Source: a virus
Virus record (IMG/VR): IMGVR_UViG_3300049491_000539
Location: 1 to 56,874 of that record
Length of the DNA stretch: 56,874 bases
Strand: one strand, 5' to 3'
Shown: positions 7,600-14,967 of the stretch, one piece after another
Layout: the number at the start of each line of letters is the position of its first letter
Position numbering within the stretch: position 1 is the first letter of the stretch
Made by a program: the position numbers and the translations under genes
Notes under the pieces: generated by a model
The model's input: only the letters and a program-made list of their open reading frames with translations
The model's database searches: none
What the model was told of the DNA's origin: nothing

Positions 7600-8417
7600 C
7601 AACAAGAGAAGAAATCTTGTTGAAAATATCAAATCTTGAGAAAGAACTTTCTGCCGAAAAATCACAAGCAGACGGTGGAAAAATTCAAATTAATGGAAGC
7701 TTTGGAAAATTTGGAAATCGATGGTCCACACTTTATTCGCCGCAGCTTTTGATTCAGGTGACTATCACCGGTCAGCTTGCGTTGCTGATGCTCATTGAGC
7801 GACTTCATGAGGCACGAATTCCGGTTGTCAGCGCCAACACAGACGGCGTGGTGATAAAATGTCCTAAGTCACTTCAACTGCGAATGGGAGACGTGGTGGC
7901 TGGTTGGGAAATTGACACTGGTTTTGAAACTGAGGCGACTCAATATTCTGCGCTCTACAGCCGAGATGTGAACAACTACGTTGCCGTTAAGCATGATGGC
8001 ACGGCTAAGACCAAGGGCGCATATGCGGACCCAGGACTTTCAAAAAATCCGACAAATCAAATCTGCGTGGACGCGGTGATCGCAAAGATCACGAAGGGTG
8101 AGTCGATCTCCAAAACTATCCGAGAATGCACAGACATCAGGAAGTTCGTGACGATCCGCGCCGTCCGTGGTGGCGCGATCTGGGATGGTTTTTATCTTGG
8201 AAAAGCCGTCAGGTGGTATTATTCGAAAACATCAAACTCAGCCATTCATTACAAAATGCCGAACAAAACTGGAAACCACAACAAGGTTGCCAGAACGGAC
8301 GGTTGTCGACCGTTGATGAACTTGCCTGACGCGTTGCCGAGCGACGTGGACTTTGCTTGGTATATTAGGGAAGCGAGGTCAATTCTTGAAGATATTGGCT
8401 ATAATGGTGGTCTCTGA
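7596..8417 (+). CDS. Family B DNA polymerase, C-terminal fragment (motifs B and C)
   Basis: A 273-residue back half of the polymerase. After a ~27-residue charged helical leader (EEILLKISNLEKELSAEK) comes motif B, KIQINGSFGKFG (~29-40), then motif C, SANTDGVVIK (~79-88), and the thumb region. The exonuclease and motif A are absent here but present in the gene at 5850. ATG 7596 overlaps the endonuclease stop. The stop overlaps the ATG of the next gene (TGATG), so translation of the whole set is probably coupled. The leader and the tail of the first fragment both look helical and could pair, which would hold the two halves together. Confidence 0.85.
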   Translation: MTTREEILLKISNLEKELSAEKSQADGGKIQINGSFGKFGNRWSTLYSPQLLIQVTITGQLALLMLIERLHEARIPVVSANTDGVVIKCPKSLQLRMGDVVAGWEIDTGFETEATQYSALYSRDVNNYVAVKHDGTAKTKGAYADPGLSKNPTNQICVDAVIAKITKGESISKTIRECTDIRKFVTIRAVRGGAIWDGFYLGKAVRWYYSKTSNSAIHYKMPNKTGNHNKVARTDGCRPLMNLPDALPSDVDFAWYIREARSILEDIGYNGGL

Positions 8418-8683
8418 TGCGCGAGTCTTACATAGTTTCAAAAGTCGTCGCGTTCGCTGAAAAACAAGGTTTCCTTCATAGAAAAGTCCTCTATGCCGGC
8501 CGAAAGGGCGCACCCGATGATTGGTTTTTTGGCGCTGGCGCTCGCCTTGAAATCATAGAGTTTAAGGCACCTGGAGAGCAGCCTGACGCTGTGCAAGAAC
8601 GTGAAATAGCTCGCCTTCGGAAGCTTGGTTTCAACATTCACGTCGTTGATGATGTGGATAAAGGCATAAAGATATTCTTATGA
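8417..8683 (+). CDS. VRR-NUC domain nuclease
   Basis: An 88-residue stand-alone VRR-NUC protein, the usual size for the phage form. The conserved GRKGAPDDWFFG is followed by LEIIEFKAPGEQP (E-x-K) and a C-terminal RKLGFNIHVVDD, the PD-(D/E)XK nuclease core. It overlaps the polymerase stop by one base and the helicase start by four (ATGA). In phages this family lies between polymerase and SNF2-type helicase genes, as here, suggesting joint work on branched or flapped replication intermediates. The role is inferred from family and context. Confidence 0.88.
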   Translation: MRESYIVSKVVAFAEKQGFLHRKVLYAGRKGAPDDWFFGAGARLEIIEFKAPGEQPDAVQEREIARLRKLGFNIHVVDDVDKGIKIFL

Positions 8684-10191
8684 GTCAGTTAGAGATCAAA
8701 AACCGTAAGTCACTTCGCAGAATTCAAAATTGGGGCGCTGAAAAGATTTACGATCAAGATATTGTCATCCTAGCTTGGGATATGGGTGCGGGAAAGACGG
8801 TTACAGTCCTCACGGCTTTGAGGGATTTGTTGGATGACTACAAAATCAACAAAGTGCTGATTGTCGCCCCGTTGTTGGTAGCCAAGGCAACATGGCCTGA
8901 CGAGATAGAGGAATGGCGTCACACACGCGTTCTCGACTACACGCTAATCCGATCTGAGGACGACGATGAAGATAATATAAGATGCTTTGAAGCCGTTAAG
9001 TCGTTCGTCAGATTTACGGGATTTCCGGCTACAGCTGCTGGCGTTATAGCCAAGCAAACGCTTACGCAGCATCGCGACAAAAAGCGCCGAGCAATGGCAA
9101 ACGATGACTCAGAGATTCACATCCTGAACAAAGAAGCTCTAGCTTGGTTGTGGGAGCACTTCAAAGAAGGAAAGACTTGGCCCTATGACATGATTGTGAT
9201 CGACGAAGCCAGCATGTTGAAAAATGCCAAACGCAGAACAAAAACCAAAGGGATAACGCGGTTCGGAGTTCTAGCCAAGGCCAGAAAATATGCAAAACGA
9301 GCAGTGCTCATGACAGGCACACCGGCTCCGAAGGGTCTGCAAAATCTTTGGGGCTTGGCCTACATCGCGGATTTGGGAGATCGATTGGGAAGCAGCAAGC
9401 ATCACTTTGAGCAGCGGTGGTTTGAGAAGGACTATATGGGTTACAATCTCACACCTAGGCCGCACGCGCACGATGAGATCATGGGGCGTCTTAAGGACAT
9501 TATGTTCAGCCTCGCGCCAGAGGACTACGCCGAGCTTCCAGGTGTTGTGACCAACAAGATTGAAGTCGAGCTACCGCCACGGGTGATGGGTGAATATCGG
9601 AAATTTGAAAGGACGTTGGTTTCTCAAATTTATGACGTTGAGGCAGTCAGCCGAGGCGTTCTCACGAACAAACTTTTGCAGTTTTCAAACGGCAGCATGT
9701 ATCAGGAGGACGGAAAAGACGTTTGGATTCACGACGAGAAGCTGGCAGCCCTCGAAGCGATTTCAGACGAAGCGATGGGTGATCCAATGCTCATCGCCTA
9801 TAGTTTCAAATTCGATTTAGCGAGAATATTGAAGAGATTTCCGAAGGCAGAAATTTTCGGTCGTGGCGACGTTCGAAGAATGAAGCAGCGTTGGAACGAC
9901 GGTTATATTACTCACATGATCGCTCACCCTGACTCAATTGGTCACGGTCAGAACGTTCAATTTGGTGGAAATATCTCTGTCTGGTATGGTCTCACTCATG
10001 ATCTGGAACTATATTTGCAGTTCAACAAGCGCTTAGATCGACCCGGGCAAACAAGAGTGGTTTTCAATCATCACATCATTGCCAAAGACACACATGATGA
10101 AGACATTTTGCCGCTTTTGTCGGGGAGAAAAGTAACTCAAGACGCCGTTCTCGAGTCGACCGTCGTTAGGCTCGGTAGAATCAGGAATTAA
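8680..10191 (+). CDS. SNF2-type DEAD-like helicase
   Basis: A 503-residue superfamily 2 ATPase of the phage SNF2-like type. Motif I is DMGAGKT (~34-40), motif II is VIDEAS (~172-177), motif III is LMTGTPAPKG (~209-218), and motif VI is RLDRPGQTR near 449. The N-terminal region and central linker are short compared with cellular chromatin remodellers. ATG 8680 overlaps the VRR-NUC stop. It is the last gene of the rightward replication block; the next gene, a repressor-like protein, follows a palindromic operator. It likely remodels or translocates on DNA during phage replication. Confidence 0.88.
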   Translation: MSQLEIKNRKSLRRIQNWGAEKIYDQDIVILAWDMGAGKTVTVLTALRDLLDDYKINKVLIVAPLLVAKATWPDEIEEWRHTRVLDYTLIRSEDDDEDNIRCFEAVKSFVRFTGFPATAAGVIAKQTLTQHRDKKRRAMANDDSEIHILNKEALAWLWEHFKEGKTWPYDMIVIDEASMLKNAKRRTKTKGITRFGVLAKARKYAKRAVLMTGTPAPKGLQNLWGLAYIADLGDRLGSSKHHFEQRWFEKDYMGYNLTPRPHAHDEIMGRLKDIMFSLAPEDYAELPGVVTNKIEVELPPRVMGEYRKFERTLVSQIYDVEAVSRGVLTNKLLQFSNGSMYQEDGKDVWIHDEKLAALEAISDEAMGDPMLIAYSFKFDLARILKRFPKAEIFGRGDVRRMKQRWNDGYITHMIAHPDSIGHGQNVQFGGNISVWYGLTHDLELYLQFNKRLDRPGQTRVVFNHHIIAKDTHDEDILPLLSGRKVTQDAVLESTVVRLGRIRN

Positions 10192-10228
10192 CCAACCTAT
10201 TGACGCGGATACCTTTCATGGTTAAATG

Positions 10229-10243
10229 TCAACTTAATGTTGA
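10229..10243. promoter_or_regulatory. Operator palindrome TCAAC-TTAAT-GTTGA
   Basis: A perfect 5+5 palindrome, 16 bases upstream of the start of the repressor-like gene. On the minus strand its flank reads GTTGACA. The location suggests autoregulation. Confidence 0.62.
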
Positions 10244-10259
10244 TATTTTAGAGGGTAAA

Positions 10260-10955
10260 ATGCTCGATAATCCCCGAAAAATTTTGGATAAGGAATTTGC
10301 CAAACGCTTGAATATGGCATGTGACAGCAACCCACATTGTCCGCCACTTCACCAAGGCAGACTAACTTGGCTTCGGAACGAGTTAAAGAGGCAGATAGGC
10401 TCAAAAGTCAGCGTCTCGATCGAGACGGTTCGAAAGTGGTTTTCAGGCGATTCAAAACCACGAACTGACAAGCTCAGACACATTGCACAGTTGTTAAAGA
10501 TTGACGAAGCTTGGTTGTCGCTCGGCACTATTCCTGAGCTTGAACTTGAGGAAAAGAAGGCCCGCGCTTTTTCAGTTGATGGAGCGGTCAGCGTCGTCAT
10601 AGGCGTGCTACAAATGAACGGTGCAAATTGTGCAGTCCCAGAAACGGATCACACCACCGATCTCCACATGATATACAAGGGAAAGCACCGCTCGTTGATA
10701 GTGTCGTTGGGGCGGCAGGTGGAGGGAAAATTCAAATTTTCAGTCAAAAATGACTATTTCATGAGTGCCGTAATAGCGGTGGTTCAGTTAGGTTTCAGCA
10801 AGTTTGATCTTTATATTTTACCAACAGAAATGATCCGATCTGCGGGACGGCCAAAGGGTGGGTATATTGAGGTTCTGGCAGAGAAGTCGGGGCAGGATTT
10901 TAAGGTTGGCGATCAAACTCTGATTAAGTTGAAGTCTCCCACTCAAATAGCGTGA
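10260..10955 (+). CDS. XRE-type repressor-like protein
   Basis: A 231-residue protein. Residues ~35-90 hold a helix-turn-helix (VSIETVRKWFSGDSKPRTDKLRHIAQLL, then KIDEAWLSLG), the style of phage CI-type regulators. The remaining ~140 residues (AVSVVIGVLQMNG; HRSLIVSLGRQV) are not LexA/S24 peptidase-like; I see no Ser-Lys protease pair. The chosen start is ATG 10260 with GAGGG upstream; earlier TTG/ATG starts would read through the operator. It is flanked by TCAAC-N5-GTTGA-type sites on both sides, and the integrase lies 1.8 kb downstream. It is the best candidate for the lysogeny repressor acting on the 15-bp palindromes. The C-terminal domain may sense a signal, but which is unknown. Confidence 0.72.
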   Translation: MLDNPRKILDKEFAKRLNMACDSNPHCPPLHQGRLTWLRNELKRQIGSKVSVSIETVRKWFSGDSKPRTDKLRHIAQLLKIDEAWLSLGTIPELELEEKKARAFSVDGAVSVVIGVLQMNGANCAVPETDHTTDLHMIYKGKHRSLIVSLGRQVEGKFKFSVKNDYFMSAVIAVVQLGFSKFDLYILPTEMIRSAGRPKGGYIEVLAEKSGQDFKVGDQTLIKLKSPTQIA

Positions 10956-10959
10956 TTTG

Positions 10960-10974
10960 TCATCTTTTAGTTGA
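10960..10974. promoter_or_regulatory. Degenerate operator TCATC-TTTTA-GTTGA
   Basis: One mismatch from the 15-bp palindrome. It sits between the repressor-like gene and the cytosine methyltransferase start at 11023. Confidence 0.4.
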
Positions 10975-11022
10975 TTAAATTTCACCCATGTGGCAGTTCT
11001 CCATATTCAGTGGAGAACGATC

Positions 11023-12534
11023 TTGGTTGTCACTTATGGATCAGTTTGTAGCGGTATAGAAAGCGCGTCCATAGCTTGGGAACCTCTCGGCTGGCAACCA
11101 CTATGGTTCTCCGAAATCGAGCCATTCCCTTGCGCAGTTCTCAAACAACATTGGCCCGATGTCGTCAATTTGGGAGATATGCGACTTCTGCCGAAGCTTG
11201 TCTTGAATGGTGAAATTGACGCTCCTGATATTCTTGTCGGCGGCACACCGTGCCAAGGATTTTCCGTTGCCGGCCGGCGTGGTGGTTTGAAAGACCCACG
11301 TGGTCAACTGACGTTATCTTATGTGGAGTTGGCAGATGCAATTGACCAAAAGCGAGAACAGCGCGGGGACGAGCCTTGTGTTATTGTCTGGGAGAATGTC
11401 CCGGGCGTTTTCAGTGATAAAGGAAACGCCTTTGGCCACTTCCTTGCGTCCCTTGTCGGCGAAATCGTCGCGCTGGAACCACCAGGGGGAAGATGGTCAA
11501 ACGTTGGTTATGTGTCTGGACCCAAGAGATCAGCGGCGTGGATCGTCAAGGATGCCCAATATTTCGGAGTGGCCCAACGACGCCGCCGTGTGTTCGTTGT
11601 CGCAAGTGCTCGTGAGGGGTTCAACCCCGAAGAAGTATTGTTTGAGTTCGACGGCAGCCGTAGGGACGATGCACCGGAACGAACGCCGTGGCGCGAAGAT
11701 GCCAGCACAATTGAAGGAAGCGTTGATGGAAGTGGCGGGACCATTGTGGCAGCAAGAATGGTCGGCTTTGGCGGTTATGTGGAAGACGATATTGCTTCAA
11801 CATTGAAGTCACGAGATTACAAAGACGTCACAGACCTCATCGCATTCAACCAGTCTGGTTTTGCGCATTTTGTAGAGTCAGATGTCTGCTCCCCGATCCG
11901 ATCAGGTAACGCAAATGGAGACGGTGACGCGAGGTCGAGCACGCTATTGGCAATAGCCATTCAGGAGCGTGCCAGCAGCACGAATATGAGCGCTGGGCCG
12001 CAGGGGAAAGGTTGGCAGGAGGATGTGAGCTACACGCTGGAATCCCGTCACTCGGTGCAGTCTGTAGCCTATGCTTTTAGGGATGAAATGACACCCAAGT
12101 TCTCTTACGAGGTCACACCAACTTTGTTGACGACAAGTCCAACAGGCGGCGGTCATCCGATGCCAGTAGCCTTCAATTCACGAGAAGACACAGTTGTCTA
12201 TGGTGATGTGTCAGGGACGCTCGCGTCATCGAGTCCTCAAGCTCAGACGATTTATTTTGAGGGCGCTGGAAAATGGATAGTGCGCCGACTGATGCCTATT
12301 GAATGCGAGCGCCTCCAAGGATTTTCCGATCTACACACGTTAGTTTCATTTAAGGGGAAACTTGCTTTAGATAGTCCCCGCTATAAAGCGATTGGAAACA
12401 GCAAGGCTGTGCCGGTCGTTAGGTGGATTGGCCGTCGGATTCAACGAATGATGAGACAACTTGAGACAATAAAATACGGGAAACCGCCGTTTGAGATTTT
12501 ATTTGAAAAATTGACTGACGTTGAAAGTTTTTGA
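11023..12534 (+). CDS. DNA (cytosine-5) methyltransferase
   Basis: A 503-residue C5-MTase with ordered motifs: I (SVCSGIESASIAWEPLGW, residues ~6-23), IV with the catalytic Cys (GGTPCQGFSVAG, ~73-84), VI (WENVPG, ~122), VIII (QRRRRVF, ~188), and IX/X (RRLMPIECERLQGF; AIGNSKAVPVV) near the end. The long middle region (~225-415) is the target-recognition part seen in phage Dcm-type enzymes. I start it at TTG 11023, where GGAGA lies 7 bases upstream and the family N-terminus begins; a GTG at 10990 lacks support. It sits in the lysogeny region, apparently without a partner endonuclease, so self-protection against host restriction is the likely role. Sequence specificity cannot be read. Confidence 0.9.
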   Translation: MVVTYGSVCSGIESASIAWEPLGWQPLWFSEIEPFPCAVLKQHWPDVVNLGDMRLLPKLVLNGEIDAPDILVGGTPCQGFSVAGRRGGLKDPRGQLTLSYVELADAIDQKREQRGDEPCVIVWENVPGVFSDKGNAFGHFLASLVGEIVALEPPGGRWSNVGYVSGPKRSAAWIVKDAQYFGVAQRRRRVFVVASAREGFNPEEVLFEFDGSRRDDAPERTPWREDASTIEGSVDGSGGTIVAARMVGFGGYVEDDIASTLKSRDYKDVTDLIAFNQSGFAHFVESDVCSPIRSGNANGDGDARSSTLLAIAIQERASSTNMSAGPQGKGWQEDVSYTLESRHSVQSVAYAFRDEMTPKFSYEVTPTLLTTSPTGGGHPMPVAFNSREDTVVYGDVSGTLASSSPQAQTIYFEGAGKWIVRRLMPIECERLQGFSDLHTLVSFKGKLALDSPRYKAIGNSKAVPVVRWIGRRIQRMMRQLETIKYGKPPFEILFEKLTDVESF

Positions 12535-12796
12535 CGGTATTTTTGACGGTATTTTACAAAATAATCAACTTTTCACAATAAAATCAATGCTTATGGTGAA
12601 TGTCGGGTGCGCCACCAAACTCAAACATGTTGTATCACTTTGTCCAAAACTAACAGAATTTAGTAATTTTTTCAGTGATTTCTCCTGATATTCAAACTAT
12701 TTTGTAAAGCCAGTTCCCATACTGTCTCATTGCGTCTCAGAAAATTTACGGTATTGTTGGCGGTATCAGAAAATATCAATCAAAGTGATACCGTCA
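12532..12796. other. Candidate attP: tRNA-3'-end-like core flanked by integrase arm-type repeats
   Basis: The core candidate TGTCGGGTGCGCCA at 12601-12614 has the shape of a tRNA 3' end (T-stem, acceptor, CCA). Arm-type repeats of the form TNNCGGTAT flank it: TGACGGTAT at 12532-12540 and 12544-12552, TTACGGTAT at 12746-12754, TGGCGGTAT at 12758-12766, and an inverted ATACCGTCA at 12788-12796 against the integrase start. P4-type integrases with a DUF4102 arm-binding domain commonly use tRNA 3' ends. The 263-base interval has no gene. Two phased TGAGAC pairs also flank the core (12452 and 12724). Confidence 0.62.
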
Positions 12797-12797
12797 T

Positions 12798-13982
12798 ATG
12801 GCCTTAAATGACTTGCAGATTCGAAACATCAAACCGACTGGTAAACAGTTCAAGGTTCATGACGAGCGCGGGCTTTTTCTACGAATCAAACCCAATGGCT
12901 CCAAACTTTGGCAGATGGACTATCGATTTGCCGGTCTTCGAAAGACCATTTCATTCGGCGCATACCCGGAGCGAACGTTGGCTGAGGCCCGTGAAAAACG
13001 AGATCAGGCCCGCAAGCTAATCACCAACGACGTTGACCCTTTAGAACATAAAAAATCCAGCCGAGTTACCGTCGAAATGGGTGAAACTTTTGGCGATATT
13101 GCTGTTGAATATTTAGCTCAATGTGAGCGCGATCTGTCGCCAATAACCTACTTCAAATATGATTGGCTTCTTCGAAAATTGGCGAAGGCTCTGTGGAAAA
13201 TTCCTATTGATGAAGTAACTTCAAAAGACATTCTTGGCATACTTTTGGCGGTGGAAAATTCCGGTCGCAGGGATACGGCAATCACGTTGCGCTCAAGAAT
13301 TGGAGGTGTCTTCCGTTTCGCCATAGCGCGTCAGAGAGCCAAGTTTGATCCAACACAAGCGATTAAAAATGCTCTCAGGCCACCCAAGGTGAAGCACAGG
13401 GCTGCGCTTGTGGAAAGACGACCATTTGGCGGCTTACTAAGGTGTATAGACGAGTATGACGGTTGGCCGACATTGCGTCACGCTCTCAGGTTTGAAGCGC
13501 TTACTTTCCCTCGACCTGTTGAATTACGCAAGGCTGAATGGGTCGAATTCGACCTTGGTAATAAGGTCTGGCACATCCCGGAAGAGCGGATGAAGGTGCG
13601 TCGACCACACGATGTGCCTTTGTCTCGACAAGCCATTGACGTTCTATTGAATGTCAAGATCATCAGTGGCGCGGGTAGATTGGTGTTTCCGTCAATACGA
13701 TCAGCTGACAAAATACTTTCTGAAAACGCGCTTAACTCTGCTCTTCGCCGAATGGGGTTCACCAAGGATGAAGCCACGGCGCATGGGTTCAGGTCGAGCG
13801 CGAGCACCATATTAAATCAAGCTGGCTACCGCAGTGAAGTCATAGAAATGCAGCTTGCACATATCGACCACAACGAAGTCAGGCGATCCTATAACCGTGC
13901 TCAATATTGGCCTGAGCGGGTGAAGATGATGCAGAGTTGGGCCGATCTCATTGATGAAATGAAAAAGCCAACCGCCGATTAA
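12798..13982 (+). CDS. int: Tyrosine-type integrase (P4 family, DUF4102 N-terminus)
   Basis: A 394-residue P4-like recombinase of usual length. The N-terminal ~80 residues are the DUF4102 arm-DNA-binding domain (HDERGLFLRIKPNGSKLW; TISFGAYPERTLAEAR). The core-binding domain follows to ~200. Catalytic residues are visible: Arg in FPRPVELRKAEW (~238-240), Lys in RMKVRRPHDVPLS, HGFR (~329-332), the LAHID segment, and the nucleophile Tyr in RRSYNRAQYWPER (~365). The segment TFPRP replaces the common TGVRP but keeps the Arg. ATG 12798 directly abuts an inverted arm-type site, suggesting autoregulation. It integrates the phage at attB, probably a tRNA gene. Confidence 0.93.
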   Translation: MALNDLQIRNIKPTGKQFKVHDERGLFLRIKPNGSKLWQMDYRFAGLRKTISFGAYPERTLAEAREKRDQARKLITNDVDPLEHKKSSRVTVEMGETFGDIAVEYLAQCERDLSPITYFKYDWLLRKLAKALWKIPIDEVTSKDILGILLAVENSGRRDTAITLRSRIGGVFRFAIARQRAKFDPTQAIKNALRPPKVKHRAALVERRPFGGLLRCIDEYDGWPTLRHALRFEALTFPRPVELRKAEWVEFDLGNKVWHIPEERMKVRRPHDVPLSRQAIDVLLNVKIISGAGRLVFPSIRSADKILSENALNSALRRMGFTKDEATAHGFRSSASTILNQAGYRSEVIEMQLAHIDHNEVRRSYNRAQYWPERVKMMQSWADLIDEMKKPTAD

Positions 13983-14005
13983 AGCGATTGGCATTGCAGA
14001 GGAGG

Positions 14006-14030
14006 AATGCTCATTTCGGGAGCATTTTTA
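14006..14030 (+). terminator. Rho-independent terminator after integrase
   Basis: Perfect 7-bp stem AATGCTC/GAGCATT (14006-14012 with 14020-14026), a 7-base loop and a short U-tract. It lies 24 bases after the integrase stop and separates it from the AlpA-like gene. Confidence 0.8.
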
Positions 14031-14054
14031 GATTTTATCATTTCGACTTGATTG

Positions 14055-14069
14055 TCAACTAAAAAGTGA
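14055..14069. promoter_or_regulatory. Operator variant upstream of the AlpA-like gene
   Basis: Read on the minus strand this is TCACT-TTTTA-GTTGA, the same variant seen at 47893, 53204 and 55278. It is 40 bases upstream of the start at 14109. A single TGAGAC lies at 14082-14087 with a weak copy (TGATAT) exactly 10 bases on. Confidence 0.45.
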
Positions 14070-14108
14070 GTAATCAACCAATGAGACAATATGATATGGA
14101 TTTAGACG

Positions 14109-14354
14109 ATGCCAGTTTCTGTTGATGAAGACATAGTTCTGTTGAGCGTTCCAGACACACTAGCGCTTCTGCCGTTCCGCAGACCCACCCTTTATCGAAA
14201 AATTAGGTCAGGTGAGTTTCCTCAGCCAGGTAGGTTTGGGGGACGTGTCTTTTTCTCAAAGAAGGAAGTTCAGGACTACATTCGCCGAGTCTTCAATAAT
14301 CGACCGAGCCGATCCGCAAAGATCATGGCTGACAACGAAGACCTGTTTGGTTGA
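14109..14354 (+). CDS. AlpA/HTH_17-type DNA-binding protein (excisionase-like)
   Basis: An 81-residue MerR-like winged-helix protein of the AlpA/HTH_17 kind: LSVPDTLALLPFRRPTLYRKIRSGEFPQPGRFGGRVFFSKKEVQDYI is the typical core (residues ~12-60). It lies directly after the integrase terminator and one base before the small terminase gene. It may be the recombination directionality factor, or a regulator of late genes. It ends with DNEDLFG, echoing the terminase small subunit's DDDDIFG end. Excisionase is the better guess from size and place but is not proven. Confidence 0.7.
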   Translation: MPVSVDEDIVLLSVPDTLALLPFRRPTLYRKIRSGEFPQPGRFGGRVFFSKKEVQDYIRRVFNNRPSRSAKIMADNEDLFG

Positions 14355-14355
14355 T

Positions 14356-14967
14356 ATGGTGAAGCGTGAATTTGATGACATGGAAGATTACACGTTGCGC
14401 ACCGCTGAGGTTCACTCGGTCGTTAGCGGTGTCACAATTCCTTGGTTGATGAAGGCGTTCCGAATGGGGCGCGGCACGATTGAGAAGAAGATGATTGGCT
14501 GTAAGTCAATTGGAACAGGCAAGCACAATACGCCAATCTACGATCTACCGGAAGCCGCTGCCTACCTTGTTACTCCGCGAATGGACGTTGAAAAATATTT
14601 GCAAGGAATCAAACCAGACCAGCTTCCTGAGCGCCTTCGTGAAAGTTACTGGAACGCGATGTTAAAGCGGCAGCGCTGGGAAGAGAAAGCACGCCACCTT
14701 TGGCGAGATGAGGACGTGTTGAATACCTTCTCAGAGATTTTCAAATTGGTGAGAACGTCGTTGCAGTTGCTGCCAGATCGAATTGACGAAGCCAACGGTA
14801 TTGATGAACCTCAGCGTTTGGCAATCACCTTAGCCATTGATGAAGTGCAAGATGAAATGCACCGTGAGATAGTGCGTCGAAGCACGCTCAAGACGACACC
14901 AAGCCAGATTTCAGAGGTCTCGGACGAAGACGCCGAACCCGAAGACGACGATGATATTTTCGGATGA
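14356..14967 (+). CDS. Terminase small subunit-like protein
   Basis: A 203-residue protein lying immediately before the large terminase and overlapping it by four bases (ATGA). The N-terminal half reads as a Nu1/DUF1441-type DNA-binding region (VTIPWLMKAFRMGRGTIEKKMIG; PIYDLPEAAAYLV). The middle (YWNAMLKRQRWEEKARHLW) is helical and may mediate oligomerisation, and the tail is very acidic (EDAEPEDDDDIFG). I start it at ATG 14356, since an earlier frame overlaps the AlpA-like gene. The role is to recognise phage DNA and load the large terminase. Confidence 0.78.
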   Translation: MVKREFDDMEDYTLRTAEVHSVVSGVTIPWLMKAFRMGRGTIEKKMIGCKSIGTGKHNTPIYDLPEAAAYLVTPRMDVEKYLQGIKPDQLPERLRESYWNAMLKRQRWEEKARHLWRDEDVLNTFSEIFKLVRTSLQLLPDRIDEANGIDEPQRLAITLAIDEVQDEMHREIVRRSTLKTTPSQISEVSDEDAEPEDDDDIFG

